NCBI RefSeq assembly: GCF_900585905.1
Contig: NZ_UTVH01000031.1
Location: forward strand, 1 to 64,000
Length of the DNA: 64,000 nt
Origin: Pseudomonas viridiflava
Lineage (GTDB): Bacteria; Pseudomonadota; Gammaproteobacteria; Pseudomonadales; Pseudomonadaceae
Direction: 5' to 3'
Below the pieces are notes generated by a model, which worked only from the letters and a program-made list of their open reading frames with translations, did no database searches and was not told where the DNA came from. A program made the position numbers and the translations under genes. Shown in pieces: positions 36,482-45,779 of the stretch. Each line of letters opens with the position of its first letter. Positions within the stretch are counted from its first letter, which is position 1.

Positions 36482-36599
36482 TGCAAGTTGAATGGCAGCA
36501 TCTCAGGCGTAATGCCAGAATACTTGCACATATCACCCTAAACTTTATTCAGTGCTAGTATTCTTTCACTTTAACTCTGAAGGTGAAGGAATACTTGCA
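36482..36599 (+). promoter_or_regulatory. repeated half-sites upstream of the hipB-like gene
   Basis: The element GAATACTTGCA occurs at 36518-36528 and again at 36589-36599, where it runs into the start codon. Reverse copies of its halves occur at 36482-36488 (TGCAAGT) and 36558-36564 (AGTATTC). Spaced inverted and direct repeats of this kind are typical operators for autoregulated XRE/HipB antitoxins, so these are probably bound by the adjacent protein. Confidence 0.6.
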
Positions 36600-37069
36600 T
36601 GGCGATGAAAACAGCGCCGCTACTTCCTGGAACCGAACGACTGCTGGCCGAGCTGGGTGAGCGGCTTAAACTTGCGCGTCTGCGGCGCAAGATTTCGGCC
36701 AAGCAGGCTGCTGAACGTGCGGGGATGTCGCAGATGACCCTGCGGGCACTTGAGCGTGGGTCATCGGGCAGCACGATGGGTGCCTATCTTGCCGCCATGC
36801 AGGTGCTCGGGCTGGAGAAGGATCTGAGCAAGCTGATGGCCGCCGATGAGCTGGGACGTCATCTTCAGGACGCGAGCCTGCTGGGTGCCGCGCATAAAAA
36901 AACCCGCCCATCTGCAGCCACCCACACCTCGCCTGCCAGGGTGCGAGCGGCAGAAAAACCGACAGTTCATCCGCATGAGTCAAGCGAAGACCTGGCCGCT
37001 GAAGGCGCAACCAGTGCCGACTCACTGGCAGCACTGATCCCGCCACGGCCGGGGAATGACAAGCCATGA
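36599..37069 (+). CDS. HipB-like XRE-family DNA-binding protein
   Basis: This 156-residue protein has an XRE helix-turn-helix domain at about residues 15-80 ([20 protein letters not shown] then [13 protein letters not shown]), followed by a low-complexity charged tail. It overlaps by 4 bp (ATGA) a fragment of a HipA-like toxin gene, so it is the antitoxin/repressor of a former HipBA module. The frame is intact. GAAGGA precedes the ATG at 36599. It may persist as a solitary regulator. Confidence 0.78.
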   Translation: MAMKTAPLLPGTERLLAELGERLKLARLRRKISAKQAAERAGMSQMTLRALERGSSGSTMGAYLAAMQVLGLEKDLSKLMAADELGRHLQDASLLGAAHKKTRPSAATHTSPARVRAAEKPTVHPHESSEDLAAEGATSADSLAALIPPRPGNDKP

Positions 37070-37350
37070 GCGCGATGATTGCGGTTTATGCCGACTGGGA
37101 AGGCTTGCGAACGCCACAGCGTCTTGGCTGGCTGCATGCCCGAAGAACTCGCAATAACGAAAAATTCGAATACGAATGCGATCCGGCGGCGTTGCAGGAT
37201 CCAGCGCTGACCAACGTGCAGATCGACCCCGGTATCGGCGCGTTTGCCGGGGCTCAATATCCCGCGCAAGCCCTGGGTCTTTCACAGCGCGAGCAGGATT
37301 ACATGGCGCCCGCGTTCGCGGCGAGGTGAAGGGATTCGTCTACTTAGCAA
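37066..37350 (+). pseudogene. hipA-like toxin kinase remnant, frameshifted and truncated
   Basis: The frame opens with [20 protein letters not shown] and GWLHARRTRNNEKFEYE, which resembles the first 65 or so residues of HipA-type serine/threonine kinases. It then loses the family pattern after AGAQYP (about 37260) and stops at 37329. In another frame WVFHSASRITWRPRSRRGEG follows, which resembles the next HipA block (FADSSPDRWGR-like), so a frameshift is likely. The remaining 300 or more residues, including the kinase core, are absent before the convergent peptidase gene at 37382. Confidence 0.65.
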
Positions 37351-37381
37351 CCCCAGACATCAACCATCAGGCGACTGCCCG

Positions 37382-38284
37382 TCAACCACCCCCAACCGCA
37401 AAGTTGGGCAGGCTCTGCACCGGCCGGGCGAATTCGTAGGGGATTGATTCCAGCGAGCCGCCGACGTTGCGCTGCACCACGAAGTGCAGGTGCGGCCCGG
37501 TACTGTTGCCGGTGTTGCCGGAACGCGCCAGCGCGCTGCCTACCACGACGCGCTCACCCTCTCTGACCGATACCGACCCGCGCATCAGGTGCAGATAGAC
37601 GCCCATGGTGCCGTCGTTGTGCAGAATGCGTACAAAGTTGCCGGAAGGGTTGGCGCCTTTGCCGGTCTGGTCATTCTCGATCTTGACCACCACACCGCCG
37701 CGCGCGGCAATGATCGGTGTCCCTTCGGGCATGGCGATGTCCATGGCATAACGTCCCTTGACGCCGAAATGGCTGTACTTGCCATTGGGCCCCTGACTCA
37801 GGCGGAACGGCCCGCCGACCCACGGCAGCGGGTAGCGGTACGCTTGCGCAGCCGGTGTCGGATCGCCCAGGGTCGAGGTCAGCATGGAGGCGTAATTCAT
37901 CGCCTTGTCGGCCTGCCTGGGGCTGAGCACGACCATGCGTTCGTTGCTGCGTGCTGGCACCATGCGCCGAATGGTCGAAGACGCTCCAGTCACGCCCAGT
38001 ACGTTGCTCAGCCCGGACAGCCTGAGTTCGACTTCAACGGGCGCGAACAGGTCATTGCGCACAAACAGGCTGTGCACGCCCTTGTCCTTCCTGACGGTCA
38101 GATGCACCTGCTTTTCGATGTGTTCGACCATCCGGTCCCTGAACACCACGACAGAGGCGCCCTTCGTCGGCCGATCCGTAAACGACACCACGCCATGAGC
38201 ATCGGTGAACTTATAGATGGTCAACGCGCTGGCCGATTGGGCAACGAGCAGCAGGAGACACAAGGGTAATAACCGCTGGAACAT
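37382..38284 (-). CDS. M23 family peptidase with DUF4124 domain
   Basis: This 300-residue exported protein has a signal peptide (about residues 1-20, ending ASA), a DUF4124-like segment (LTIYKFTDAHGVVSFTDRP) and a C-terminal LytM/M23 domain with zinc ligands in SHFGVKGRYAMD and GPHLHF. It should cleave cell-wall peptides in the periplasm. The start is the ATG at 38284. Its conserved partner in many pseudomonads is the response regulator at 43839, from which it is separated here by the giant gene. Confidence 0.88.
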   Translation of the reverse strand: MFQRLLPLCLLLLVAQSASALTIYKFTDAHGVVSFTDRPTKGASVVVFRDRMVEHIEKQVHLTVRKDKGVHSLFVRNDLFAPVEVELRLSGLSNVLGVTGASSTIRRMVPARSNERMVVLSPRQADKAMNYASMLTSTLGDPTPAAQAYRYPLPWVGGPFRLSQGPNGKYSHFGVKGRYAMDIAMPEGTPIIAARGGVVVKIENDQTGKGANPSGNFVRILHNDGTMGVYLHLMRGSVSVREGERVVVGSALARSGNTGNSTGPHLHFVVQRNVGGSLESIPYEFARPVQSLPNFAVGGG

Positions 38285-38416
38285 GGGAGGGGTCTGGAGA
38301 GTGGATGAAAAGTGGCCCAAGCCTAGCAGTGATTGCCGTCAATGAGGGTGTGGCTGTAGCACTCTGCGACAGACTGCCGCGGCGCCCTCGAGGCACCGCG
38401 ACTCAAATCAGGCGAA

Positions 38417-41400
38417 TTAAGCGCTGGCGCCGTAGTTTTTCAGGTAGGTCACGGAAAACACCGCGTCAGGAAAGTCGGCCTTGAGGCGCGGCAGCACCAT
38501 GCCGCCACAGGAGCGACAGGTGTCCAGCACGGTGAAGACGCGAATATGCGAGATACGCGTGCCCTGCATGTCTTGCTTGAGCACTGTTGCAATCAGTCGC
38601 TCGGAGTCGAGGTGGCGGCTGAACTCACGCACTGACACATGATTCACATCGCGCACAACCGGCAGGCTGGTGAAGGTCAGGTCCGGCCCACGCGCTGCCA
38701 TTAGAGCGCGCGCATCGCGATAGATCACGCCGTCGATGCGCACTTCGGTACGGCCAGCGACATCAAGCTTGAGCGCCAGGCTTTTGGCTTTCTCACCCCC
38801 CGAGAGCGAGTAGTACACGATTCGCTCACCTCGCTCGGTATACACCTGAGCAAAGGCCAGGTTGGCGCCTTTGGTCTGCTTCATGATGTTCTTCGCGGCC
38901 CGCGGTTTGACCAGATGCTCAAGCGTCAAAGTCTCCCACTGCGAAGAGCCGCCTGGCACGGGCAATAACTGGTTGAGCACCTCGACGATGTGCTGTTGTT
39001 CAGGCAGGGTCCTGTGAGCGATCTGGCGGAAGTCACGGATGCTGCTTTTGGCCAGGGTGACAAAGTTTTTCTGGATGTCTTCGCCCGCAAGAATATTGGT
39101 GGCGAACCTGCGCAGTTTGTTCTCATGGCGATAGTCAATGCACCACTGCACATACTCATCGTAGGTCTTCACCTGCCTGACCCAGAACACACCCCAGACA
39201 GGTCGTTCTTCAGGTTTGAGCAGGTCGAACAGCAGGCGCGCGATATTTTCCCTGTCCTGCTGCACGCCCGGGCGTTCGCGAACCAGCCGGTATTGCTCGC
39301 TGAGACGAATGAACTCGTTGATTTCCAGTGCCTGTGCCGGGTCGGTCCTGCTCAGCCGTGAGAATGTCAGCGCAGTGGAGGTATCCTGCGGTGTCGCGGC
39401 TTTATAGAAAACACCCGTATCGGGCTCGATGAAAATCCAGTCGCTGCCTTCAATATCCATGCGTATGCCACGCAACGAACGCGCATCGCTGACGCTCTCT
39501 GCGATTGCACCCAGCTGAACAACAGGACAGTCCTGATGAATCACCAGCGCATCTGCCGGCGCAAAGTTGGCGGGGAGCCCCAGCAATAGATCAGGCCCCA
39601 TGACGCCCTCCAGCTCAGGCTTGTAAACAGGCCCAGGCGGCAAGGCAAGCAGCGTCAATTGCTCCTCGGACAACGGCATGACGGCCTGACCATCCCACGC
39701 ACAGAACTTCCCCTCGAGCACGAACACGTCAACGGGCGGCTCGGCGGCGCTGAGGGACATCGGTTGCAAGACGTATTCCCGTGCCGCCATGGCCTCGCTG
39801 GGGTATTGACCTGATGTGGTGGGCTGCGACGACCCGGCAGGCACCGCTGCAGGTTCAGAGGTGCGCAAGCGGATGCCGGTCATGCAGGGCACCGGAAACA
39901 GGGCTCGGCGCGCCCGGCACAGGTTCTCGGTCTGCTCCAGCAACAAGGATCGTGAAGAAAGCCGGGCTGTTGTCAACCTGCGCAAAGCGGCGTCCGGGCT
40001 GGCGGCGTCCAGGCGATAGACCTGCTCGTCGATCAGAAAGGTGTACACGCCCTCTTCTGCATGCAGAAGCAGCACCTGACAGCCCTCGTCAACGCCGACG
40101 CGGTAAACGCCGTCCTCCAGGGCGGCAGGCAATACCTCAGGGTAATGACCTGGGGCAATGCGCTCGGCAGTGGTCAATCGCGACAGTTGAACCGGCTCCG
40201 TAGCCGACAGTGTCGTCAGCTTTTTACCGAATACCCTGTCAGCTTCGGGGTCCAGCAAGCGATAGTCCGGCGCCTCGGCAGTGCCGATGTTGCGTACTGC
40301 AACGTTCGCACGGCCATCGAGCACTGCTCGTCGGTCCAGCGCTGGAGAATGAGGTAGCCACGGATGCTCCAGGCTGTCGGCGACACGGAACGTGCCTTGG
40401 TCCAGCCCGAAGATGACCTGGGCAACGGCTTGCGGGTTGAACCCCTGCCCCAGCTCGGGCAGATCCTTGAGGGCGGCCCAGGCCATTCGGGTCAGCCCAG
40501 GCGCTGCCTTGCCCAGATCGCGAATCAGCACCGCGCCACTCTGCTGCGCCAGCCCGCTGGCCAGGCGTATCACGGCAGTACCCGTCTGCTCGGTGATGGA
40601 TACCACGCTCAGCTCTGAGGCACGCAGAATGATTCTGGCCGTACTGCCCACGAACTGGCCCATGGGAATCAGCGCAAAGGCCACATCCAGGGCACAGCCG
40701 ATCACCACCCCCGTGGAACGCTGACCTGTGGCAAGGTCTTTGACGCAGCCATAAAACGGGACAATCCAGCGGGCAACCGTGTCGGCGAACGCGCGCTCTT
40801 TTGCCCACCGGCTCTCCCAGCCAGTCTCATGCCGATGTTGAACCTGACTTTTTTCCAGCACCGGGGCCAGCATGTGCTCCGCGCACGCGTGCGCCAGCCG
40901 CTCGAACGGTTGCTGGGCGCTGGCATCGGGGCTGTAGAACAGGTCGGACGAAGGTATCAGCCTGGCCTTTAGCGGCGTGTTCAGGCGAGCTGACGAGAAT
41001 GACGCCGCGCCGTTCAGATACGCGTCGCTGTCCATGGCTTCCAACGGTCTCAGTCGCGCCTCTTCCTGCCTGTGCGCGCGTTCGGTCTGGTATTCGATAG
41101 CCTGGGTGATCGGGATCGTCTGGTTCCAGGTCGGCGTTGCAACAGTGAAGTCGAATGACAGGTCGGCCTCCCTCACGACCCCGGACGAAGGAATCAGCTC
41201 AAAGAAGCGCTCCTGGACTGCATGGTGGGCAAACCAGGCGCGGTGATCGCCTTGCTGACAACGCACAAGCAGGCCGTGAACACCCTCCCTGTTGCCGAAC
41301 TGAACACGGTTGACTTCGCAGGTCGAACCCATGATTGCCCGTTTATCGGCAGGGCTCGCTTCATTGAGCAGCCGTTGCAGGGTGTCGGCCTGGGCGTTGA

Positions 41401-43618
41401 TCAGGGCGGAGCGGAACGTCTCGAACGCGTGGGTATAGGCCTCATCGGCGGTGGGCTGCCCGGCGATGTAGGCCTCACCCATCATGACCATCTCGAGCAC
41501 CGAAGGCGGTTTTTCTCCAAAGGCGAAAAGGCGATCAATGTCGTAGAGAAAACGGATGGTAAAACCCGCCTGCTGCAATACCGGCCAGTGATGGACGTTG
41601 ATGCCTTGATCCCAGAGCCCCTGCGCAATACCGGCCTGGCGCAGCAACGTCTGCGCGAATTCTCTGCGATCAGGCGCCTTCAGGCTTATCAGCTGGTGCA
41701 GGGTGCGGGCATGCAGATCCTGCTGGGCCTTCAAGAATTCGAGCGCCTTGGCAATCATCTCCGGACTCACCTGGGCCACGTCAGCCTCTCCGGCCCAGTC
41801 CACCTCACCATGAGCAACGGCGTAACGCAGTGCCGGCAGGATCAGGGTGCGCGCCCATAGCGTCTGCACACGGACGTCGGTAGATTGAGCGAGCTTTGCG
41901 CTGACATTGATCAGCTCATTGAACGGCATGGCCAGCGACCGACCTGGCATCAAGGCCTCCAGCAGCGCAACGCCGTGGATCAGCGCCACGCTTTGCAGCG
42001 AACGACCGTATTGCAGATGATCGGGCACCCCTTCCACCAACAGTTCAGGCATGGCCTCGCGCAGGAGCAGGTAATGAAGCAGATCATGGGTGGCGGCCGA
42101 GGCATTGGGGTAGCGCGTCACGATCAGTTGACGAACCTTGGCGCCCAGCTCGACATGACTCAGGTCACACACCCATGAGCCCTGCACCATCAGTGACAGC
42201 GACTGCCAGTCGCCCGACTCACCCAGAAAATAGTCGACTATCGCGCGGCCGGCCAGGGCCTGGGTGATGCGCGGCGAGGCCTGCTCACCAGGCACCGCGC
42301 CAAAATACTGCATCTGCCGCAGCAGCGGCGCGAACAGATCCTGAAACTGCGCCGTCTGCACCAACGCAGCCCAGGCAGCCCGGGGCATCAGGCGCAGCGA
42401 TCGGGCCCGAGGTGGCGGGTAGCACAGCAAGGCGATGCCCAACTGCTGAAACAGGTAATCGGGATTGAGAAAAGTGCACCAGCTGTCCAGCCTCGGGACG
42501 GGCTCGCTGATGGCCTGGGAGGTCGGCAGCGCACCCGGCGGCGCCGCACTGCTGGCCAGATCGGGCAGAAGCAGCAACGCCGCCAGCCCGATGACCTGAT
42601 CAAACGTCAGCGTCGGCTGCTCGAAGCGCAGCTTGATCGCCAGTGACAGCGCACGCCTGCCGGGCGCTGTCCTGGCCTTATCCATGGCCGGGCTCAACCA
42701 GGGGACAGAGCCTTGGTGCACGGCGTAAGTGACCACTTTGCGCAGTAATTGAGCACGCGCCGCCCGGGTAACAGGCGTGGACACATCGACCTGCAAATAC
42801 GCATGCGGGCTGGACACTTTGGGGATTGCCTGAAGATAACGCTGCGTCTGCTCGCGACAACGTGGTTCTGCCAGTCGCTGATTGATCAGTGACGACACCG
42901 CGCTGTCGTCGTATTCGCCAGACGCAAACAGCCAGGAAACTTCATCCCAGACAATGCCCGCTGCCGTGTCACTGGCGCTTGAACCCGACTCCGCGTGGCA
43001 CGCGGCCAGACCGGCATACAGCGCGGGCGGCGCACACCAGGCGATCCACTCATCCATGGACACCAGGCGCGCGCCGCGCTTGAACTGCAGCATCCACAGG
43101 CGCAGCGCTTCGGGAATGGTGTCTAACAGCGTGCCCAGCTCAGCGTAATCACCGCGGCCAAGGGAAGCTGCAGCGGACCGTAACGGTGTCGAGGTATACA
43201 AAAACTGATTGAGTTGTGCCTGCGCCTGCTCGGCAGTGGACGCGGGCTCGTTGAGCCAGGCCAGGCGGGCAAAAAACTGGTGGATGTGCCAAGGGGTCAC
43301 CTCTTCCACCGCCAGCTTGCCAGCCTCGGCACACAGGGCATAAGCGGCCTCGCTCTGATAGATCAGCGCGAGCAGGTGTGCCTGTTGGTCTTCAGGTGCC
43401 GCAGGGTCATTGAGCGAGAAGCCGGTGTCATCACCCAGCAGATGGGCCAATACCCGCTCGACGATTCGAAAATGGGCTTCGGGCTGCACGGGGCCGGTAC
43501 TGTCATCGGTCGAACCCGGCGTCTGGTCATGGGCAAGGCCCAGCGCTTGTTCGATGTTGCTGAACAATTGAGGGGTGCTGATGTGCTGCAGCGGGAACGC
43601 TAAAATCCGGGAAGTCAT
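38417..43618 (-). CDS. 1733-residue toxin-like protein with deaminase-like C-terminal domain
   Basis: I do not recognise the protein as a whole. Most of it (residues about 1-950) is helix-rich without clear motifs and without a signal peptide. A hydrophobic stretch at about 945-1010 (VPFYGCVKDLATG, then GCALDVAFALIPMG) resembles the segment found in very large pseudomonad toxin-like proteins, where it may insert into membranes. The final 110 residues look like a toxin of the cytidine deaminase fold: DSE at 1671-1673 (HLDSERLI) as the D/H-x-E part and CRSC at 1701-1704 as the CxxC zinc part, followed by FPDAVFSVTYL. The frame is intact. No immunity-like gene follows; the next gene (37382) is a peptidase. 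It interrupts an otherwise conserved gene order, which suggests acquisition. Confidence 0.7.
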   Translation of the reverse strand: MTSRILAFPLQHISTPQLFSNIEQALGLAHDQTPGSTDDSTGPVQPEAHFRIVERVLAHLLGDDTGFSLNDPAAPEDQQAHLLALIYQSEAAYALCAEAGKLAVEEVTPWHIHQFFARLAWLNEPASTAEQAQAQLNQFLYTSTPLRSAAASLGRGDYAELGTLLDTIPEALRLWMLQFKRGARLVSMDEWIAWCAPPALYAGLAACHAESGSSASDTAAGIVWDEVSWLFASGEYDDSAVSSLINQRLAEPRCREQTQRYLQAIPKVSSPHAYLQVDVSTPVTRAARAQLLRKVVTYAVHQGSVPWLSPAMDKARTAPGRRALSLAIKLRFEQPTLTFDQVIGLAALLLLPDLASSAAPPGALPTSQAISEPVPRLDSWCTFLNPDYLFQQLGIALLCYPPPRARSLRLMPRAAWAALVQTAQFQDLFAPLLRQMQYFGAVPGEQASPRITQALAGRAIVDYFLGESGDWQSLSLMVQGSWVCDLSHVELGAKVRQLIVTRYPNASAATHDLLHYLLLREAMPELLVEGVPDHLQYGRSLQSVALIHGVALLEALMPGRSLAMPFNELINVSAKLAQSTDVRVQTLWARTLILPALRYAVAHGEVDWAGEADVAQVSPEMIAKALEFLKAQQDLHARTLHQLISLKAPDRREFAQTLLRQAGIAQGLWDQGINVHHWPVLQQAGFTIRFLYDIDRLFAFGEKPPSVLEMVMMGEAYIAGQPTADEAYTHAFETFRSALINAQADTLQRLLNEASPADKRAIMGSTCEVNRVQFGNREGVHGLLVRCQQGDHRAWFAHHAVQERFFELIPSSGVVREADLSFDFTVATPTWNQTIPITQAIEYQTERAHRQEEARLRPLEAMDSDAYLNGAASFSSARLNTPLKARLIPSSDLFYSPDASAQQPFERLAHACAEHMLAPVLEKSQVQHRHETGWESRWAKERAFADTVARWIVPFYGCVKDLATGQRSTGVVIGCALDVAFALIPMGQFVGSTARIILRASELSVVSITEQTGTAVIRLASGLAQQSGAVLIRDLGKAAPGLTRMAWAALKDLPELGQGFNPQAVAQVIFGLDQGTFRVADSLEHPWLPHSPALDRRAVLDGRANVAVRNIGTAEAPDYRLLDPEADRVFGKKLTTLSATEPVQLSRLTTAERIAPGHYPEVLPAALEDGVYRVGVDEGCQVLLLHAEEGVYTFLIDEQVYRLDAASPDAALRRLTTARLSSRSLLLEQTENLCRARRALFPVPCMTGIRLRTSEPAAVPAGSSQPTTSGQYPSEAMAAREYVLQPMSLSAAEPPVDVFVLEGKFCAWDGQAVMPLSEEQLTLLALPPGPVYKPELEGVMGPDLLLGLPANFAPADALVIHQDCPVVQLGAIAESVSDARSLRGIRMDIEGSDWIFIEPDTGVFYKAATPQDTSTALTFSRLSRTDPAQALEINEFIRLSEQYRLVRERPGVQQDRENIARLLFDLLKPEERPVWGVFWVRQVKTYDEYVQWCIDYRHENKLRRFATNILAGEDIQKNFVTLAKSSIRDFRQIAHRTLPEQQHIVEVLNQLLPVPGGSSQWETLTLEHLVKPRAAKNIMKQTKGANLAFAQVYTERGERIVYYSLSGGEKAKSLALKLDVAGRTEVRIDGVIYRDARALMAARGPDLTFTSLPVVRDVNHVSVREFSRHLDSERLIATVLKQDMQGTRISHIRVFTVLDTCRSCGGMVLPRLKADFPDAVFSVTYLKNYGASA

Positions 43619-43727
43619 TCGATGCTATCCAATGGTCGTGAAAATTAAGGCGACCAGAGGAGCGAATCAGGTTGTGAGCGGGCACGTAATGGCAGCACGC
43701 AGGCAGCCCGTGCAGGAAATGGCAACT

Positions 43728-43752
43728 CGATGTGTCATCCGAAGACACATCG
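43728..43752. repeat. inverted repeat upstream of the 1733-residue gene
   Basis: CGATGTGTC (43728-43736) and GACACATCG (43744-43752) form a perfect 9-bp stem around a 7-nt loop, about 110 bp upstream of the giant gene. No T run follows on either strand, so it is more likely an operator or an RNA structure in the leader than a terminator. Confidence 0.55.
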
Positions 43753-43838
43753 TTGTGAGGAATAGTCGCGGATCAACCACAGCATGAACGTCTGCCCGTC
43801 GAGATAGCGGCGGGCAATACGTCGGCGGGAAGGCGGGA

Positions 43839-44750
43839 TCAACCGCCCGGAGTGAAGTGTTTCTGCGCAGTGCCGCGAGCGATCAGGCGCGAAATGTAAT
43901 CCATCTTCTGCGCGTCCTGGTCGGTGAAGCGGAAGGTCACTTGCAGCCAGTCACTGTCCGGCTTCTGTTCGAAGGCGACGATGGCGTGCAGGTAGCCGTT
44001 CAGGCGCGCCACTTCATTGTTTTCGCCCTGCTCCAGATCAAGCACCGCCTGCTCCAGAATCTGCGGCAGCGAGTCGCTGCGACGGACTACCAGCAGCGCT
44101 TCCTTAAGCGTCAGCGCCTTGATCACGCAACTCTGGTTGCCACTGGGCAGGCGCAGCTGGCCCTGGCCACGACCGGCAGGCTCCTGGGCCGCTGACTTCT
44201 GCGGCACGGGTGGCGCCTTGGCCATGCCGCCAAAACCCGGTGCAGCCACGGCCGCAGGAGCGGCCGGCTTGATCACTTCGGCCTTGCCGCCTGTCAGCGC
44301 GCTCAGCGAGTCATTGAGCGCCGAACTCATGCGTGTAGGCGCTGTAGACATCACTGCTTCCAGCTTGCCCACCTTGGCCAGGGCTTTCTTGACCTTGGTC
44401 AGCAGTTGCTCGTTGGTGAAGGGTTTGCCGACGAAATCGGTGACCCCGGCCTGGATCGCCTGAACCACGTTTTCCTTGTCGCCACGGCTGGTCACCATGA
44501 TGAACGGCACAGTCTTGAGGTAGCTGTTCTGCTCGCGGCACCAGGCCAGCAGTTCCAGACCCGACATCTCCGGCATTTCCCAGTCGCACAGGATCAGGTC
44601 GAAGGTCTCACGGGCCAGAACCACCTGAGCCTTGCGACCATTGACGGCATCCTCGGTGTGAATACCGGGAAAATAGTTGCGCAGGCCTTTCTTTACCAAA
44701 TCGCGAATGAACGTCGCGTCGTCTACGATCAAAACACTGACTTTACTCAT
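43839..44750 (-). CDS. response regulator with C-terminal PilZ-like region
   Basis: This 303-residue protein has an N-terminal receiver domain (1-125; DD at 10-11, phosphorylation site Asp56 in LILCDWEMP, conserved VTSRGDKE and KPF), an Ala/Pro-rich linker (about 160-200) and a C-terminal domain of about 100 residues that may be related to PilZ. The output is unknown. It lies next to phoU, as in other pseudomonads, but on its own transcription unit beyond the phoU terminator. Confidence 0.82.
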   Translation of the reverse strand: MSKVSVLIVDDATFIRDLVKKGLRNYFPGIHTEDAVNGRKAQVVLARETFDLILCDWEMPEMSGLELLAWCREQNSYLKTVPFIMVTSRGDKENVVQAIQAGVTDFVGKPFTNEQLLTKVKKALAKVGKLEAVMSTAPTRMSSALNDSLSALTGGKAEVIKPAAPAAVAAPGFGGMAKAPPVPQKSAAQEPAGRGQGQLRLPSGNQSCVIKALTLKEALLVVRRSDSLPQILEQAVLDLEQGENNEVARLNGYLHAIVAFEQKPDSDWLQVTFRFTDQDAQKMDYISRLIARGTAQKHFTPGG

Positions 44751-44909
44751 CTACGCTCCTGCGGGCATGCCGCCAAGCTGACGGACTGCGTGATGCTTCA
44801 CGCCCTATATTCGGCAAGCATAGCGCTGGCTCATGGCCAGCAACTAACCTGTTTGACGACGCCAGGACATTAAATTCGCGGGCGGCTGAAAATTCTTGCC
44901 CGCTAACAA

Positions 44910-44936
44910 AAACGCCCAGCTGCGAGCTGGGCGTTT
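44910..44936 (-). terminator. intrinsic terminator after phoU
   Basis: A perfect 12-bp stem (AAACGCCCAGCT with AGCTGGGCGTTT) and a 3-nt loop with T runs on both strands lies 15 bp beyond the phoU stop. It ends the pst-phoU transcript and can also act in the other direction. Confidence 0.9.
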
Positions 44937-44950
44937 TTTCGCAGGCAATC

Positions 44951-45712
44951 TTACTTATCGTCAGCTTGGCCCGGAACATTAGCGCTTTCGCTCGATATCC
45001 CGTGAACCTCTTCTTTCATGCGTTTGAGGCCCATGTGACGCACATCCGTGCCCCGCACCAGGTAGATGACCAGTTCGGAGATGTTGCGCGCATGGTCGCC
45101 AATACGCTCCAGAGAACGCAGCACCCAGATGATGTTGAGCACGCGGGAAATCGACCGCGGGTCTTCCATCATGTAGGTCGCCAGCTCGCGCAGCGCGGTC
45201 TTGTACTCGCGGTCGATGATCTTGTCGTACTGGGCCACTGACAACGCCAGCTCAGCGTCGAAGCGCGCGAACGAATCAAGGGCATCACGCACCATGTTGC
45301 GCACCTGATCACCGATGTGGCGCACTTCCACGTAGCCACGCGGTGCTTCGCCTTCCTCGCACAGCTGAATGGCGCGACGGGCGATCTTGGTCGATTCATC
45401 ACCGATGCGCTCCAGGTCGATCACCGACTTGGAAATGCTGATGATCAAGCGCAGATCCGAGGCTGCAGGCTGGCGACGGGCAAGAATGCGCAGGCACTCT
45501 TCGTCAATATTGCGCTCCATCTGGTTGATGCGGTCGTCCACCTCGCGAACACGCTGCGCCAGCCCCGAGTCCGCCTCGATCAACGCCGTCACGGCGTCGT
45601 TGACCTGCTTCTCGACCAAACCGCCCATTTCGAGCAAATGGCTGCGTACTTCTTCAAGCTCAGCATTGAACTGCTGTGAGATGTGATGGGTGAGGCTGTC
45701 TTTATGAATCAT
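44951..45712 (-). CDS. phoU: phosphate signalling protein PhoU
   Basis: This 253-residue all-helical cytoplasmic protein links the PstSCAB transporter to PhoR and keeps the regulon off when phosphate is plentiful. Both PhoU repeats carry the metal-binding pattern (DDRINQMERNIDEECLRILA and LRSLERIGDHARNISELVIY). It is the last gene of the pstC-pstA-pstB-phoU operon, 67 bp after pstB. Confidence 0.96.
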   Translation of the reverse strand: MIHKDSLTHHISQQFNAELEEVRSHLLEMGGLVEKQVNDAVTALIEADSGLAQRVREVDDRINQMERNIDEECLRILARRQPAASDLRLIISISKSVIDLERIGDESTKIARRAIQLCEEGEAPRGYVEVRHIGDQVRNMVRDALDSFARFDAELALSVAQYDKIIDREYKTALRELATYMMEDPRSISRVLNIIWVLRSLERIGDHARNISELVIYLVRGTDVRHMGLKRMKEEVHGISSESANVPGQADDK

Positions 45713-45779
45713 GCTTGGTGTCCTTGGAACGTCCGGTTAAGTGCGAAAACGCAGCGGTGCTTCAGGGTTTGAGCAAGAC

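Noticed and set aside
35152..36531. 459-residue minus-strand frame opposite the CBS protein gene
   Set aside because: Antisense of a well-recognised gene, Gln/His-rich with no domain pattern.
37330..37447. second frame continuing after the hipA fragment
   Set aside because: Only the first 20 or so residues resemble HipA; the rest overlaps the convergent peptidase gene and is not coding.
43619..43838. search for a Hrp box (GGAACC and CCAC elements) upstream of the giant gene
   Set aside because: No GGAACC-type element was found, so control by HrpL as a type III effector is not supported.
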